From the NCBI GenBank assembly GCA_032158295.1, contig CM063246.1, forward strand, positions 5,981,491-6,045,490: DNA of 64,000 bases, written 5' to 3'. Positions 43,501-47,460 of the stretch are shown piece after piece. The notes beneath the pieces are model-generated. The model did no database searches. It saw only the letters and a program-made list of their open reading frames with translations, and was not told where the DNA came from. This stretch comes from Pycnopodia helianthoides (lineage: Eukaryota; Echinodermata; Asteroidea; Forcipulatida; Asteriidae). The number at the start of each line of letters is the position of its first letter. The first letter of the stretch is position 1. The position numbers and the translations under genes were made by a program.

Positions 43501-45670
43501 ATAAATTAAATGGTTGACCAGCTGCTGAATTTTGCCGTGCGAAATTTAATAATATTTGCAACCTTATCAATTTGACCAGTGGTGAAACTTTTGAATTTGA
43601 ATTATTCTCTTGACTGTTGAATGTACATACTTTTTTATACGAAATTGAATGAGCTGGATGTCGAATCAAATGAGTTTTTGTTGAAATTGGTCGGGGAAAC
43701 CTAACTTTAGAAAAATAATTACACTTTGTGTGGCTTTTGGTAAACCCACGATTTCTTGTGGGAGCTATACATACTTCAATTTCATCATGTGATAACTGGA
43801 AACTTGTGCAATAAAAACAATTGTAGATCCAGCGTAAGAGCAACCTGCCTCCTCTCTTTACTGTTCGCTACTACATGGATGGTGGGCTGGAAGGCAATCT
43901 ACGATGGCCCATTGTGGACATACTACACCTTCGTAATATTGAACTCATTGCTGGTTAGTGTTTATTTTGTTCGTACCATTTTATGCTAATCTCCTTCGAC
44001 ATTAAACGCAGTCTCCTTCTAAAGAAAGGACTTTGCAGAAAAACATTTTTTTTTTTCATGCTGACAAGCTTTTTTTCAAAGGCTGAGAGGGTAATTTATT
44101 GTGCATGTTGTCAACGGTTTTGCTTATATGTAAGGCTTACATGTCTATGTATTGTTTGGTTGCTCATTTATTAAGTTTTATAATTTGGTTTCACCACTAA
44201 CAGTTGACATACCGATTTTGTATACAAAAAATGACTGACCCCTCTATGACGTATGTTATGGTCCAGCTTAGGATATCATGGCTGATAAGCTAAAGTGTGT
44301 ACAAAATGGTTAATACAATGAAACTAATATAACAATGTCAGCACGTGCCGACAGTGGCCCTCACTGCAGGAACTCTGTTGTTTGTAAAATTTACAAGTTC
44401 AAATATTTGTAAAAACAATTTTAAAGAAAATCTAAACTGGACTTTTTATCATTTATAATTTCAAGGGGTTCTTTGTGTTCATTCTGCAAGGACTCGGGAA
44501 CACTGAGGTAAGAGATCCAAGCAATTAATCGTCAATTTATGTAGGGGAAATGTCGTTCAGTAGAAAATTTAAATTACTGGTGATGTTTCAAGGTATAAAC
44601 TACTTAAGCATAGCTGTGTGAGTCTGGCGTGTTGTGTCTGGTTTTAATTATTTTACGTGTTAAAGCAATTCGTTTGAACTCGGGCTCCTAGCCGCCGGTA
44701 GACTTGCACAGTCTGTCGGGGGAAATTTTTCTCACTAAGAATAATTACAGGCTGTGGTTGAATGGGCTACTAGTGTTGGTTTTCCCGGTCGGTTCCAACT
44801 ATAAAAACGACATTCAATTTAGCACCTGTTTTTGTTTTATTTGTTTGTTTGTTTTTTGTTTTTGTTTTTTAAATTACATTTTAAATGAATTCTCCATTGC
44901 ATCAGCACTCAACAATCAAAATAAGTCATTCGTTTTGAGAAAGGTTTACGATTCACTCGTTAAATAAGATCAATCAAATTTATTATGTCCCAAAAAATCC
45001 TTTAATTTCGTAAAAGCCAGCAGCAAGGGGCTGGTCAACCACTTAATTTCATCAAGTGGAAATAGGTATATACATTCAGCTGCAGACTGGTGAAAAGGTA
45101 GTCATGGATGCCGAATCAAACTTTATTTAAAAGAATGCCTAAAACGAACCTGAATGAGAAAAAAAAATGTGTCCACAAAAAATATTTGAATTTTTGAATG
45201 AATGCAATAGCAGTTAAAAAGAAATCTTAATTTGATCGAACAAGGCAAAAAATGCGTGAATATAAATCCGGGTTAATAAAAGTGAAGGAATTTGTGATGA
45301 TTCTGACCGGGGAAATCTGTACAATTCGGATTATCTAGTACAAGGAAAATCTACAAGAGTTAGGCAAAATAAATGTATTTTCTTATGTAAAAGACCTCTT
45401 CACCTTTTGTGTATTTTGATCCAATTAACCTGACGTCATCACCGACGAGATAACTTGGTTTTGCCATAATTGGGAGTCGGACTTCCCACATAATATTTAG
45501 GAGACACGCGCGTTCAGAAGTGCCCTAGGGTGAGCTAAGGGTATGTGTTGAATAGCCCCTCTGCAACAATTGAGTGGCCATCCTACACTCACTCTGAGTT
45601 CTGACCGTTGTGTTTTGGTTTCATTCCCCAGAATAACAAAAAGTGGCCCGTATTTTTACAAGCACTTTGA
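7405..45670 (+). CDS. Adhesion GPCR with EGF, C-type lectin and five LamG/pentraxin-like domains (5' incomplete)
   Basis: Forty-one exons between GT-AG sites can be joined with matching phases at every junction, giving about 6.4 kb of coding sequence and about 2,130 residues. Domain order is EGF, C-type lectin, EGF, Ser/Thr-rich linker, EGF, five LamG/pentraxin-like modules, GAIN, GPS, seven helices and a short tail ending at TGA 45668-45670. Proteins with GAIN plus a secretin-type seven-helix domain are adhesion GPCRs of the plasma membrane. They are self-cleaved at the GPS and activated by the tethered peptide that follows it. Vertebrate ADGRD1, ADGRG6 and ADGRV1 also have pentraxin/LamG-type modules, but I cannot assign orthology. 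The first exon found begins in phase 1, so a signal-peptide exon is missing and lies in 1-7400 or outside the window. Exons 18514-18849 and 25852-26105 have frame problems, so the locus is either a working gene with sequence errors or a damaged copy. Confidence 0.85.
7513..9000. other. Intron between EGF-1 and the C-type lectin exon
   Basis: Contains C- and G-homopolymer tracts at 7787-7798, 7858-7868 and 7952-7965, and the MITE at 8437-8869. No exon-like sequence was recognised in 8000-8430. Confidence 0.5.
8437..8869. mobile_element. MITE with nested second MITE fragment
   Basis: Terminal inverted repeats ACGAAAGCCCAATCGTGCCA and the inverse TGGCACGGTTGGGCTTTCGT bound repeated CGTTATTACGAATTA motifs. 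A GTCCGAATT-family fragment (8615-8692, GCCGCAGCC and CAATTCAGACAAGGCCG) lies in its centre, so it was probably inserted later. Confidence 0.7.
9001..9363 (+). CDS. Adhesion GPCR exon: C-type lectin-like domain
   Basis: One 363-nt exon, phase 1 on both sides, encodes about 120 residues of a C-type lectin fold. Visible landmarks are an N-terminal SCYKN, AHRLCDEAGYHLAVV (helix 1 and following strand), VWTDG in place of the usual WIGL, and C-terminal DGRWHAAQCSDQYKFFICE with the conserved cysteines. The calcium and sugar-binding motifs (EPN or QPD, then WND) are absent: RWH stands where WND is expected. Binding, if any, is therefore probably calcium-independent or to protein. The exon starts after TTGTAG at 8995-9000 and its donor is GTAAGT at 9364. 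Confidence 0.88.
9613..9747. repeat. GTCCGAATT-type palindromic MITE
   Basis: GTCCGAGTTTATGGCTACGG at the left and CCGCCAATTCAGACACGGTC at the right, with GCCGCAGCCGTAGCCGC inside. The arrangement matches the 4348-4473 copy. Confidence 0.65.
9940..10133. repeat. GGGCCCAATTTCATAGAGCTG-type element, best copy
   Basis: The perfect outer palindrome GGGCCCAATTTCATAGAGCT, continuing GCTTAAGCA, begins at 9940 and is mirrored by TGCTTAAGCAGCTCTATGAA with ATTGGGCCC ending 10133. The centre has GGTAACCGG and ACCATGTCACATGTAC. Confidence 0.8.
10464..13811 (+). mobile_element. Large inverted-repeat DNA element 1 with a decayed PIN-like protein gene
   Basis: The outer ends are inverted copies: TTTTTGAGATATGGTGGACA near 10468-10488 and its complement near 13784-13808. 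Each is followed inward by a matching TCCAGGCAT, a CTCGGACAAATTGCAACAGA block and a palindromic ATGGCCGCCAT tract (10637-10666 and 13559-13590). The arms are about 250-300 bp. The left arm also carries a direct duplication of about 80 bp (10655-10735 and 10815-10895). The interior holds a broken + strand gene. It sits in an intron of the adhesion GPCR. I could not identify a clean target-site duplication. Confidence 0.8.
10962..13393 (+). pseudogene. Decayed transposon protein with C-terminal PIN/FEN-1-like region (element 1)
   Basis: Conserved pieces occur in order in changing frames: HMNPSDVTCIYSTLKSVCEH and INFDQPLWWKALMIIETEPT (from 10965), RTATLWLQYMEMVDILRKFV (about 11605), LYTKSAHPYVQRM (about 11748), WAGMSVDLTIEQVLM then LLSMPACADVNNALQQLTGV (11872-12040), ELWSYPPAVFDSTLLLPQPQ (about 12400), MKKEQFLANKTSKQRLINML (from 12747), and VLIGDDTDLLTLLIYH with LFFQPEPKKN (12945-13045). 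I recognise the whole as a recurrent invertebrate repeat protein of over 1,000 residues with no accepted transposase class that I know. The D-D pattern of GDDTD and the later GC(D/N)T region resemble a PIN/FEN-1 nuclease core; that is inference. Stops, frameshifts and a 35-bp duplication at 12871-12941 make it non-functional. Confidence 0.75.
14155..14268 (+). CDS. Adhesion GPCR exon: EGF-like domain 2
   Basis: A 114-nt exon, phase 1 on both sides, is preceded by GATTACAG. It reads IWKVCTDDRYCENGTCNSYG, then FCVCLPGWG, with a last cysteine in QKC, so six cysteines are present. It lies just downstream of the large inverted-repeat element that occupies the preceding intron. Confidence 0.8.
14932..15129 (+). 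CDS. Adhesion GPCR exon: Ser/Thr-rich (mucin-like) linker
   Basis: A 198-nt exon, phase 1 on both sides, lies between CTTTTTTCCAG and GGTATG. It encodes about 65 residues dominated by threonine and serine, for example TTLPTTPLLTTETAV and STHDTTAEFSS, with no cysteine. Such segments are usually O-glycosylated, extended stalks. The evidence is splice sites, phase fit with both neighbours and composition; there is no domain homology. Confidence 0.65.
15530..15878 (-). repeat. tRNA-derived SINE (Leu/Ser-like head)
   Basis: On the minus strand GTGTGGCTGAGCGGCATACT and GGACTCAAG, then GTGGGTTCGATTCCCGG, give polymerase III A and B boxes with the long variable arm of Leu/Ser-type tRNAs. The tail ends toward an ATAATAATAATAATT tract near 15525-15540. 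Confidence 0.65.
15923..16033 (+). CDS. Adhesion GPCR exon: EGF-like domain 3
   Basis: A 111-nt exon, phase 1 on both sides, reads DYCSTNRCQNEGTCTV, then GGYRCQCSFGYEGTHCEV. This is a canonical six-cysteine EGF with the GYRC and CxxGYxGxxC signature. The acceptor is TTTTTCTAG and the donor is GTATGT at 16034. Confidence 0.85.
16205..16375. repeat. GACCC/GGGTC-type dispersed repeat
   Basis: Contains TTTGACCTGACCCAGCAGGG, TCAAACTGATACAGATTCTG and TTTTGACCAGTTTATGGATC. Related sequence occurs at 29935-30145 and more weakly at 19590-19660. Confidence 0.45.
16655..16717 (+). CDS. Adhesion GPCR exon: short linker before the first LamG module
   Basis: This 63-nt exon, phase 1 on both sides, encodes about 21 residues including YPDADYSALRQVTPADLF. 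It has no cysteine and no recognisable domain. Support comes from acceptor GTGACAG, donor GTAATT and phase agreement with exons on both sides. An exon this small without homology could be a chance match. Confidence 0.45.
16861..17010. repeat. Partial AAAGGGCAC-type MITE
   Basis: AAAAGGGCACGTTGCCTGCG, then AAAGCGTTTGTTTTTAAATG and ATATGGTTGGAAGA, match the first half of the copy at 7041-7375. The second half is missing or diverged. Confidence 0.6.
17088..17465 (+). CDS. Adhesion GPCR exon: LamG/pentraxin-like module 1, N-terminal part
   Basis: A 378-nt exon, phase 1 on both sides, combines a short lead with the first half of a concanavalin-A-like sandwich. Key stretches are GRYLSLSNPRAWIDP, GTCVEGGIEEC and GFALSMWVFLGEKP, matching the GTC...C...SxWxK pattern seen again in modules 2 to 5. 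In later modules this part is split by an intron before the GD/GTC segment, so the fused exon is a difference in this copy. Confidence 0.8.
18300..18445 (+). repeat. tRNA-derived SINE, family with TTTCTTTGTTC
   Basis: TAGCGCAGTTGGTAGAGCG (A box) and GGCAGGTTCAAGTCCTGC (B box) are followed by GTTTTCTTTGTTC. The preceding GCACGCGCGAACAAAGATAT is shared with the copy at 23825-23960, so the unit is larger than the tRNA. The anticodon region does not fold as a normal tRNA, so I do not call it a tRNA gene. Confidence 0.65.
18514..18849 (+). CDS. Adhesion GPCR exon: LamG module 1, C-terminal part, with two frame disruptions
   Basis: The exon is 336 nt with phase 1 at both ends, so its total length keeps frame. 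The domain, however, is spread over two frames. SGSLLWNVTVPSDSIYGD and the final FAIGGRGLRASLSPM...LVIWDRF are in one frame, while the middle, WCNLAMAWKPNTGLMAYING, is in another. The expected order is restored only by shifts near 18570-18582 and between about 18660 and 18702. Read straight through, the exon meets TAA at 18666-18668. A TG duplication around GATTGTGGTG would explain the first shift. Either assembly errors or a genuinely broken exon fits. Confidence 0.6.
18901..19225 (+). repeat. tRNA-derived SINE
   Basis: GGGTGGCGTAGAGCGTGAAG (A box region) and GTACTGGTTCGAATCCCGGC (B box) are followed by a body with TTTTTCCGGAGCCTCTGG, TTGATGTGACTGGCTGCC and a tail TGATGATAAGCCTCCACTAT. This differs from the other SINE families in the window. 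Confidence 0.65.
19354..21180 (+). CDS. Adhesion GPCR exons: LamG/pentraxin-like module 2
   Basis: Three exons in phase 1 (19354-19569, 20254-20502, 20932-21180) encode one module. The first gives the opening strands, ending GRAVEVNGAAKRWFAFG. The second has GDKFTGTCISDPSLC and ITIALWVQLSP, then GSREWIVEIDF. The third has EWVHIAMSWGPTSGIVLYIN, then LEQLAIWFRAIEPWE. The pattern GTC..DPSLC, W(V/L)xIAMxW, LYINGD and LAIWxR is shared with the other modules and is typical of LamG/pentraxin-like sandwiches. The intron at 19570-20253 contains a tRNA-derived SINE. Confidence 0.85.
19831..20228 (+). repeat. tRNA-derived SINE (Leu-like head)
   Basis: GTTTGGGTTCGAGTCCCGGT (B box), CGTGACACTTGTGTCCTTCA, CGGATGGGACGTAAAGCCGT and a tail GCGCTATGTAAATGCAAGGT ending in an ATT microsatellite. 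The A-box end is truncated; the copy at 38151-38350 preserves it. Confidence 0.7.
21958..25531 (+). CDS. Adhesion GPCR exons: LamG/pentraxin-like module 3
   Basis: Four exons: 21958-22137, 23377-23494, 24170-24281 and 25279-25531. Reading order gives NSLAVDLTDPG, then GDFSGTCVSNPSLCGDGLSV with SLWLKY, then SGAHEEDAGFAIFINGS, then GKWTNLALTWSIGDNITIYL with FCIHNLAIWERYEPP. Phases run 1-1, 1-2, 2-0 and 0-1, so this module has gained an extra intron compared with module 2. The last exon begins 23 bp after a 155-bp tandem repeat. Confidence 0.85.
22255..22495. repeat. Palindromic MITE with GTCCAATGTCCAAAT repeats
   Basis: AAGTTTGATACTGGACAATA at 22260 is mirrored by GTCCAAATATCAAACTTACT near 22490. 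GGCGAATGTC is mirrored by GACATTCGCTGGAC. The motif TGTCCAATGTCCAAAT occurs twice. Confidence 0.65.
22496..23376. other. Intron stretch without recognised features
   Basis: AT-rich intron of the receptor with A- and G-homopolymer tracts near 22602-22646. No exon or repeat boundary was recognised. Confidence 0.4.
23565..23645 (+). repeat. tRNA-derived SINE head
   Basis: GGATAGCTCAGTTGTGAGAG and CGCTGGTTCAAATCCCG are decayed A and B boxes, followed by TTTTGTTCTTTGTTAGCC as in the 18300-18445 family. Confidence 0.6.
23825..23965 (+). repeat. tRNA-derived SINE, family with TTTCTTTGTTC
   Basis: CTGGCGCACGAACAAAGATA, GATAGGTCAGTTAGTAGAAC (A box) and GCCAGTTTCAAATCC (B box). It aligns with 18300-18445 over its full length. 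Confidence 0.55.
24465..24800. repeat. Probable retroelement tail in intron
   Basis: A run of ATTT repeats (24470-24492) followed by ATTCCGGTATATAAAAGACT. Read on the minus strand this is an element ending in (AAAT)n, as non-LTR elements often do. No coding sequence was seen. Confidence 0.4.
24811..25256. repeat. Tandem repeat, about 155 bp, three copies
   Basis: TAATCATAAGTGGTA begins at 24811, 24965 and 25121, giving periods of 154 and 156 bp. Each unit contains TATCGCTGAGTTCGAGTT, AGTTACGAATAGTTCT, GCCGAGTATAACACGTTTTC and AGCATGTCTTATA. The third copy lacks CACCAGAAGTATTC-type sequence. The array ends 23 bp before a LamG exon (25279). Confidence 0.85.
25852..27698 (+). CDS. Adhesion GPCR exons: LamG/pentraxin-like module 4 (first exon frame-disrupted)
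   Basis: Exons are 25852-26105, 26975-27168 and 27536-27698, the last with an alternative donor nine bases further on at 27707. The first exon begins in the right frame (EPVHNINTVPLVYQS and GGVSVQMVTAVG) but its recognisable end, SQCPADPSACVNGFVIGMWV, is one frame away. Its 254-nt length leaves the wrong remainder for phase 1 on both sides, implying a missing base, probably near 25970-25985. The next exons read WMYLGIIWSRQDQHLKVSID and SLTLGKACQSNSGFLAACYD with VAILRP, as expected for the second half of the sandwich. Confidence 0.7.
26106..26974. other. Intron within LamG module 4
   Basis: T-rich sequence from 26280 to 26620, then at 26755-26860 a weak inverted pair (GCACTCTAAAATCCTCCAGG and AGGAGATTTTAGAGAGTGG). 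No exon was recognised. Confidence 0.4.
27708..28348. other. Intron between LamG modules 4 and 5
   Basis: AT-rich intron. Nothing beyond low-complexity sequence was recognised. Confidence 0.4.
28349..30911 (+). CDS. Adhesion GPCR exons: LamG/pentraxin-like module 5
   Basis: Four exons: 28349-28510, 29037-29178, 29688-29887 and 30717-30911. They read YINLG at the end of the first, GDFAGSCVSDPSLCNDAGLS with ISMWLKV in the second, DWLNFGVSWSRDNGLLVIIN in the third, and TTLILGKRNDRNSSYLGGAF with DDPAIWYQAFDE in the fourth. The exon plan and sequence (GDF.G.CVS.PSLC) closely match module 3, suggesting that these two arose by duplication. The last intron holds a 25-bp minisatellite. Confidence 0.85.
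29179..29687. other. Intron inside LamG module 5
   Basis: Contains a small inverted pair CGAAGGCTTTTTCTTAGCCTTCG (29429-29451). Otherwise it is AT-rich with no recognised feature. Confidence 0.35.
29920..30145. repeat. GACCC/GGGTC-type dispersed repeat
   Basis: Has CCCGTTCCAGGTCCCAGAAG, TCAAAATGACACAGATATTG, ATCCAGAAATGGGTCAGG, CTAGGCCTGGAACGGGGGAT and TTTTGACCCAGGAG. The ends are partly inverted, as in the copy at 16205-16375. Confidence 0.5.
30268..30632. repeat. Minisatellite, about 25-bp unit
   Basis: At least fourteen degenerate units of the form CCATTTGATATTTAATTGCC. Units vary by a few bases and in length. The array lies in the last intron of LamG module 5, just upstream of the exon at 30717. 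Confidence 0.85.
31005..31517. other. Intron before the GAIN exons
   Basis: No repeat boundaries or exon-like sequence were recognised. Confidence 0.3.
31518..37408 (+). CDS. Adhesion GPCR exons: GAIN domain
   Basis: Nine exons encode the GAIN autoproteolysis-inducing fold: 31518-31633, 32152-32340, 33001-33069, 33194-33302, 34027-34188, 34936-35014, 35878-36081, 36299-36419 and 37350-37408. The helical first part contains CAQTVQQLLDV, SSSELDLAVSVINKLSRRQL and GVTSLMESVEKFAAGIANRL. The beta-rich second part has FSFDGSLVFTLYDSL, INSNIISVLIEPQ and KPIKVTLNHLK, which leads into the GPS as in other adhesion GPCRs. Phases match throughout. An early splice at 36055 for exon 35878-36081 was ruled out because it breaks the next exon. 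Confidence 0.85.
31705..31875. repeat. Partial dispersed repeat (GGCAGTGGATAC type)
   Basis: TAAAGGCAGTGGATACTTTT, GGTAATTACTCAAGAAATAT and TTTTTGAGAAAGAGCTAATT match a repeat form that I recall as frequent in echinoderm genomes. Only the first part is clear here. Confidence 0.45.
33615..33862 (+). repeat. tRNA-derived SINE with ATTTATCCTGTTATTGG tail
   Basis: GTTGGCTCAGTGGTTTCTTT (A box) is followed by a body with GAGTTTTCCCCATTTCG and a tail ATCCTGTTATTGGTGCTAAT ending GTGTAATAAAATAAACAAA. A second tail copy lies at 41325-41452. Confidence 0.65.
34391..34783. mobile_element. MITE flanked by TTAA
   Basis: TTAAAGGAACATTACAGAAT at 34391 is mirrored by ATTCTGTAATGTTCCTTTAA ending 34783. The TTAA at both tips would fit a piggyBac-type target duplication, but the inner ends do not start with the usual CCY, so the class is uncertain. 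Confidence 0.7.
35220..35517. repeat. Long near-perfect palindrome with GAAACGTC motifs
   Basis: The left arm from AAGAAGTAACTATAACTATT is mirrored by the right arm ending GTTATAGTTACTTCTTA. Each arm is about 140 bp around a centre near 35368. Inner matched blocks are CTCTTTTGGGAGGAG and GGTCTCGACGTTTCGAACAG. The motif CTGAAGACGAGCAG followed by TTCGAAACGTC recalls the ends of Penelope-like elements. The palindrome lies in a GAIN intron. Confidence 0.8.
37025..37195 (-). repeat. tRNA-derived SINE
   Basis: On the minus strand GACTCAAGTTCTAACAGAAT, GTGGGTTCGAATCCTGG (B box) and GTCGTGACACTTGTGTCCTA match the start of the Leu-like SINE, then a different tail with CCCGCGATGGACTGGCATCC. Confidence 0.6.
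37350..38716 (+). CDS. Adhesion GPCR exons: GPS cleavage motif and tethered agonist
   Basis: Exon 37350-37408 ends with PVCAFWNFDVL, and exon 38590-38716 continues with GAWDREGCEMQ, then CLCYHMTHFAIVME. The CxFW(N/D), W..GC and CxCxH(L/M)TxFA pattern is the GPS. Cleavage is expected between Met and Thr of HMT (codons at 38672-38680). The new N-terminus, THFAIVM, then matches the tethered-agonist consensus TxFAxxM. The usual residue is HLT; HMT is a variant that should still be cleavable. A SINE lies in the intron (38151-38350). Confidence 0.85.
37704..37924. repeat. Long near-perfect palindrome
   Basis: Two arms of about 110 bp meet at CCTTATAAGG (37810-37819) with almost no spacer. Matched blocks are GGTCCTTAACAAACGTGATG with its complement, and AAAGGTCGTTAACAATT with its complement. 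The arms differ mainly by A/T tract length and a few substitutions. Confidence 0.85.
38151..38350 (+). repeat. tRNA-derived SINE (Leu-like head)
   Basis: GTCGTGGCCAAGCGGTTAAC (A box) and GGACTCAAGC are followed by GTGTGGTTCGTGTCCCGGTC (B box) and GTGGCGCTTGTGTCCTAG. This is the copy with the best-preserved tRNA-Leu-like 5' end. Confidence 0.7.
38939..39009. repeat. (GTTT)n microsatellite
   Basis: About seventeen GTTT units interrupted once by GGGGT at 38957-38962, in the intron before the helix 1 exon. Confidence 0.9.
39301..39820 (+). CDS. Adhesion GPCR exons: transmembrane helices 1 and 2
   Basis: Exon 39301-39404 reads LVGVSVFCLVVLIVTYVAS, a hydrophobic TM1 with a secretin-family character. 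Exon 39718-39820 reads RLHTLRHSLHLNLCLACLLA, then SISFALSE. The H.NLCLA.L motif is diagnostic of helix 2 in class B/adhesion GPCRs. Phases are 0-2 and 1 nt-0. The intron between them contains an A-tract of about 24 near 39507. Confidence 0.87.
40196..40460. repeat. GTCCGAATT-type MITE, long copy
   Basis: GTGCGTCCGAAATTGCGGCT and repeated GGCTACGGCTACGGCTGG start the element. The internal GGACGTCCTTAACAACACCC is shared in part with 4380-4400 and 9650-9660. The far end, GCTACGGCC near 40460, is less clear. Confidence 0.55.
40690..40873 (+). CDS. Adhesion GPCR exon: extracellular loop 1, helix 3, intracellular loop 2 and start of helix 4
   Basis: A 184-nt exon, phase 0 to 1, encodes ELCLVSGATMHYFYLTVIMW and LTMESFQLYSD, then RMGFYMIGGWG. 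The cysteine at the helix 3 start, the HYF.L..(F/I)MW..(E) stretch and the terminal GWG that leads into a PAV helix 4 are conserved features of adhesion GPCRs. The intron before it holds a GTCCGAATT-type MITE, and the one after it a 330-bp palindromic MITE. Confidence 0.88.
40909..41237. repeat. Palindromic AAAGGGCAC-type MITE
   Basis: GAAGGGTCACACTGCCTTCG at the left and AATGTGTCCCTTTAA at the right enclose ACGTGAACTAACACGGTCCG, the same core as the copy at 7041-7375. Confidence 0.75.
41325..41452 (+). repeat. SINE tail (ATTTATCCTGTTATTGG type)
   Basis: GTGGGTTTTCCCCATTTGGG, TTTATCCTGTTATTGGCGCT and TTGTGTAATGAAATAAATAA match the 3' half of 33615-33862. The tRNA head is missing. Confidence 0.6.
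41561..43089 (+). CDS. Adhesion GPCR exons: helix 4, extracellular loop 2, helix 5
   Basis: Exons are 41561-41633 (GIPAVTVGSVLGVSLDVY), 42089-42155 (CWIVEEDGMLWSFSAP, with the loop-2 CW that pairs with the helix-3 cysteine) and 43010-43089 (VNLVVLITVIRSTDS, helix 5). The donor at 43090 (CAGGTGGAG) was chosen because it gives the phase needed by the next exon; a nearby GGGTTCAG would also fit phase but is weaker. A G-rich minisatellite fills much of the second intron. Confidence 0.82.
42180..42745. repeat. G-rich minisatellite next to a transmembrane exon
   Basis: A degenerate array of GGTGTGGAGATGGTGGAGTG units with GATATGTGGGAGTGGGTGTG variants, on the + strand almost free of C. It starts about 30 bp after the exon at 42089-42155. 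Long open frames on both strands here are a product of the repeat, not genes. Confidence 0.85.
43827..45670 (+). CDS. Adhesion GPCR exons: helices 6 and 7 and C-terminus
   Basis: Exon 43827-43953 reads RATCLLSLLFATTWMVGW and GPLWTYYTFVILNSLL: helix 6 (TW.VGW in place of the more usual TWxFG), loop 3 and the start of helix 7. Exon 44466-44507 gives GFFVFILQGLGNTE, the conserved helix 7 end. Exon 45632-45670 adds NNKKWPVFLQAL and stops at TGA 45668. The cytoplasmic tail is therefore only about 15 to 20 residues, unusually short. A longer alternative tail spliced from 44507 to an exon not recognised here is possible. Confidence 0.78.
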
Positions 45671-45718
45671 CGCCCAGAATGGCAGACAATGGACAAACAG
45701 TCCCGATGTGACGTCAGT

Positions 45719-45868
45719 GCGAAGGATCTATTATTTTAAATCTTTATAATCAATAGCTTTGAATACTATCCATGTAGGTACGTGCACTCTTATGCGAAGG
45801 ATCTATTATTTGAAATCTTTATAATCAATAGCTTTGAATACTATCCATGTAGGTACGTGCACTCTTAT
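45719..45868. repeat. Tandem duplication of 75 bp
   Basis: GCGAAGGATCTATTATTT starts at 45719 and again at 45794. The two copies differ at one or two bases only, so the duplication is recent. It begins 49 bp after the receptor stop codon, in the presumed 3' untranslated region. Confidence 0.9.
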
Positions 45869-46369
45869 GTCACGACGATCCAGATTTAGAGCTTGCTTTA
45901 GTCAAGGAATTCCCTGTCGTAAGTATATGTTACAAATATTCAATATAAACATATCATCATGTGAACATGCGACTCAATTAATTAGGTTACTTTACTACTG
46001 TTTGTAAATGGATTGTATTGAAAACTTACTTTGCCAATCGTTGTAGCCTACTTTACAAATATTCCTAACCCAAGACTAATGTTTTGAATTATATGTGGTG
46101 TCAAAACAATCAAAACAGTCTAACTCGATTTAATTTGTCGGTTTCTCAGCTCCACAGGTAACATACATGATGCCAAACACACAGAATATTAACTCTTTTC
46201 TAAAGCAGATATCTGGGTTTAGAGCCCTGTTAGATTACTGAGGATTTCTAATATTGTGTTATTAATTTATTTATCCTGAATTATTATGAAGTAATTAACC
46301 ATCAGGGAAACTGACTATAGGTTAATTTGAAATCATTTTGAGTTGAACAAACACATATTGACCTTAGAG

Positions 46370-46440
46370 GGACTTGAACCTGCAACCTCCGGACTAACGT
46401 GCCGGTGCTTTACCAACTGATCTTTCTATTTTAAGCAGTT
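46370..46440 (-). repeat. tRNA-derived SINE head
   Basis: On the minus strand AGATCAGTTGGTAAAGCACC and GTTGCAGGTTCAAGTCCC are A and B boxes with CCGGCACGTTAGTCCGGAGG between, the family seen at 18300 and 23565. Confidence 0.6.
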
Positions 46441-47460
46441 CCCGATTGTGTCAATATCTTTGTAGGGGTGCCAGTCATAAACCATGCAACCTGTAGCTGC
46501 CGGATAAAACTCAAAATTATTAAATTCTTATGAATGATGAATATTTTCAAATTTAGATCAATAAATTGTAAAAATTTCCCGATAGAAAAATAAGGAATAA
46601 AGTTACGTTTTGCTTTCAGAAGAATAATTAGTCTGTTTTTTTGTTTTCTCATTCAGCCTGTGCACAGGGTCAGTATAGTACAGGTCCATAAACCACTGTG
46701 TAAGTACAACCCAATTACATTAATGAGATAGTTACAAAATCAGAGTTACTCTTGTGGTACCTTTGAGTTTTGATTGGAATGCTCAGGCTTAGATCACTGC
46801 CTTTTAAGTTCAGAGGGGCATTTTCCCTTTCTAATACAGCAAAAGCTTTTTGTTTGCACTTGTCATTTTAAAAACAGATGCTACAATCTGCACTCAAAGT
46901 GCAGTCAAAAATAACTAAGTTAATTATACCATTCTGCACTAACTTATATACTAATACAATACGAAAGATTTTATTTTATTTTGGTTTCTTACAGACGTCG
47001 CTTAATGGGTTTATCCTCATGGAGGCATTGTGTTGTTATAAACCAACGAGTTGGAAAATTCACCGATAGTTGAAGTTGGAGCGATGCATACAGAAACGAA
47101 AAAGGGACCATTTGCAGTTTCACGTTTCTGTGTACAAAAGTGTCGCAGACGACCTTAGTCTTAGATATGTGGTAGTTGAGGCATTGCATGGTGGGGTATC
47201 AATGTATAATCGGTTTGCGGTAACACCATATGTGTATCTACTTTGCTGTGTAGATTTTGTTCTTGAGAGAACTTGTCTTGCTATTTCTTCTACTACCAAG
47301 GAGTAGATTTTCGGAATTCGGGAGATTTCTCAGTTCTAAAAAGAACGGTCCTATTTATTAGCCACTACCTGGGCGGAATGTTGGAAATCAGTAGGGGACT
47401 ACTACTTTCGCTTAGCGGATCGAGGGAACTTCTCGATGTTAACCACATTGCCGCGGAGTG

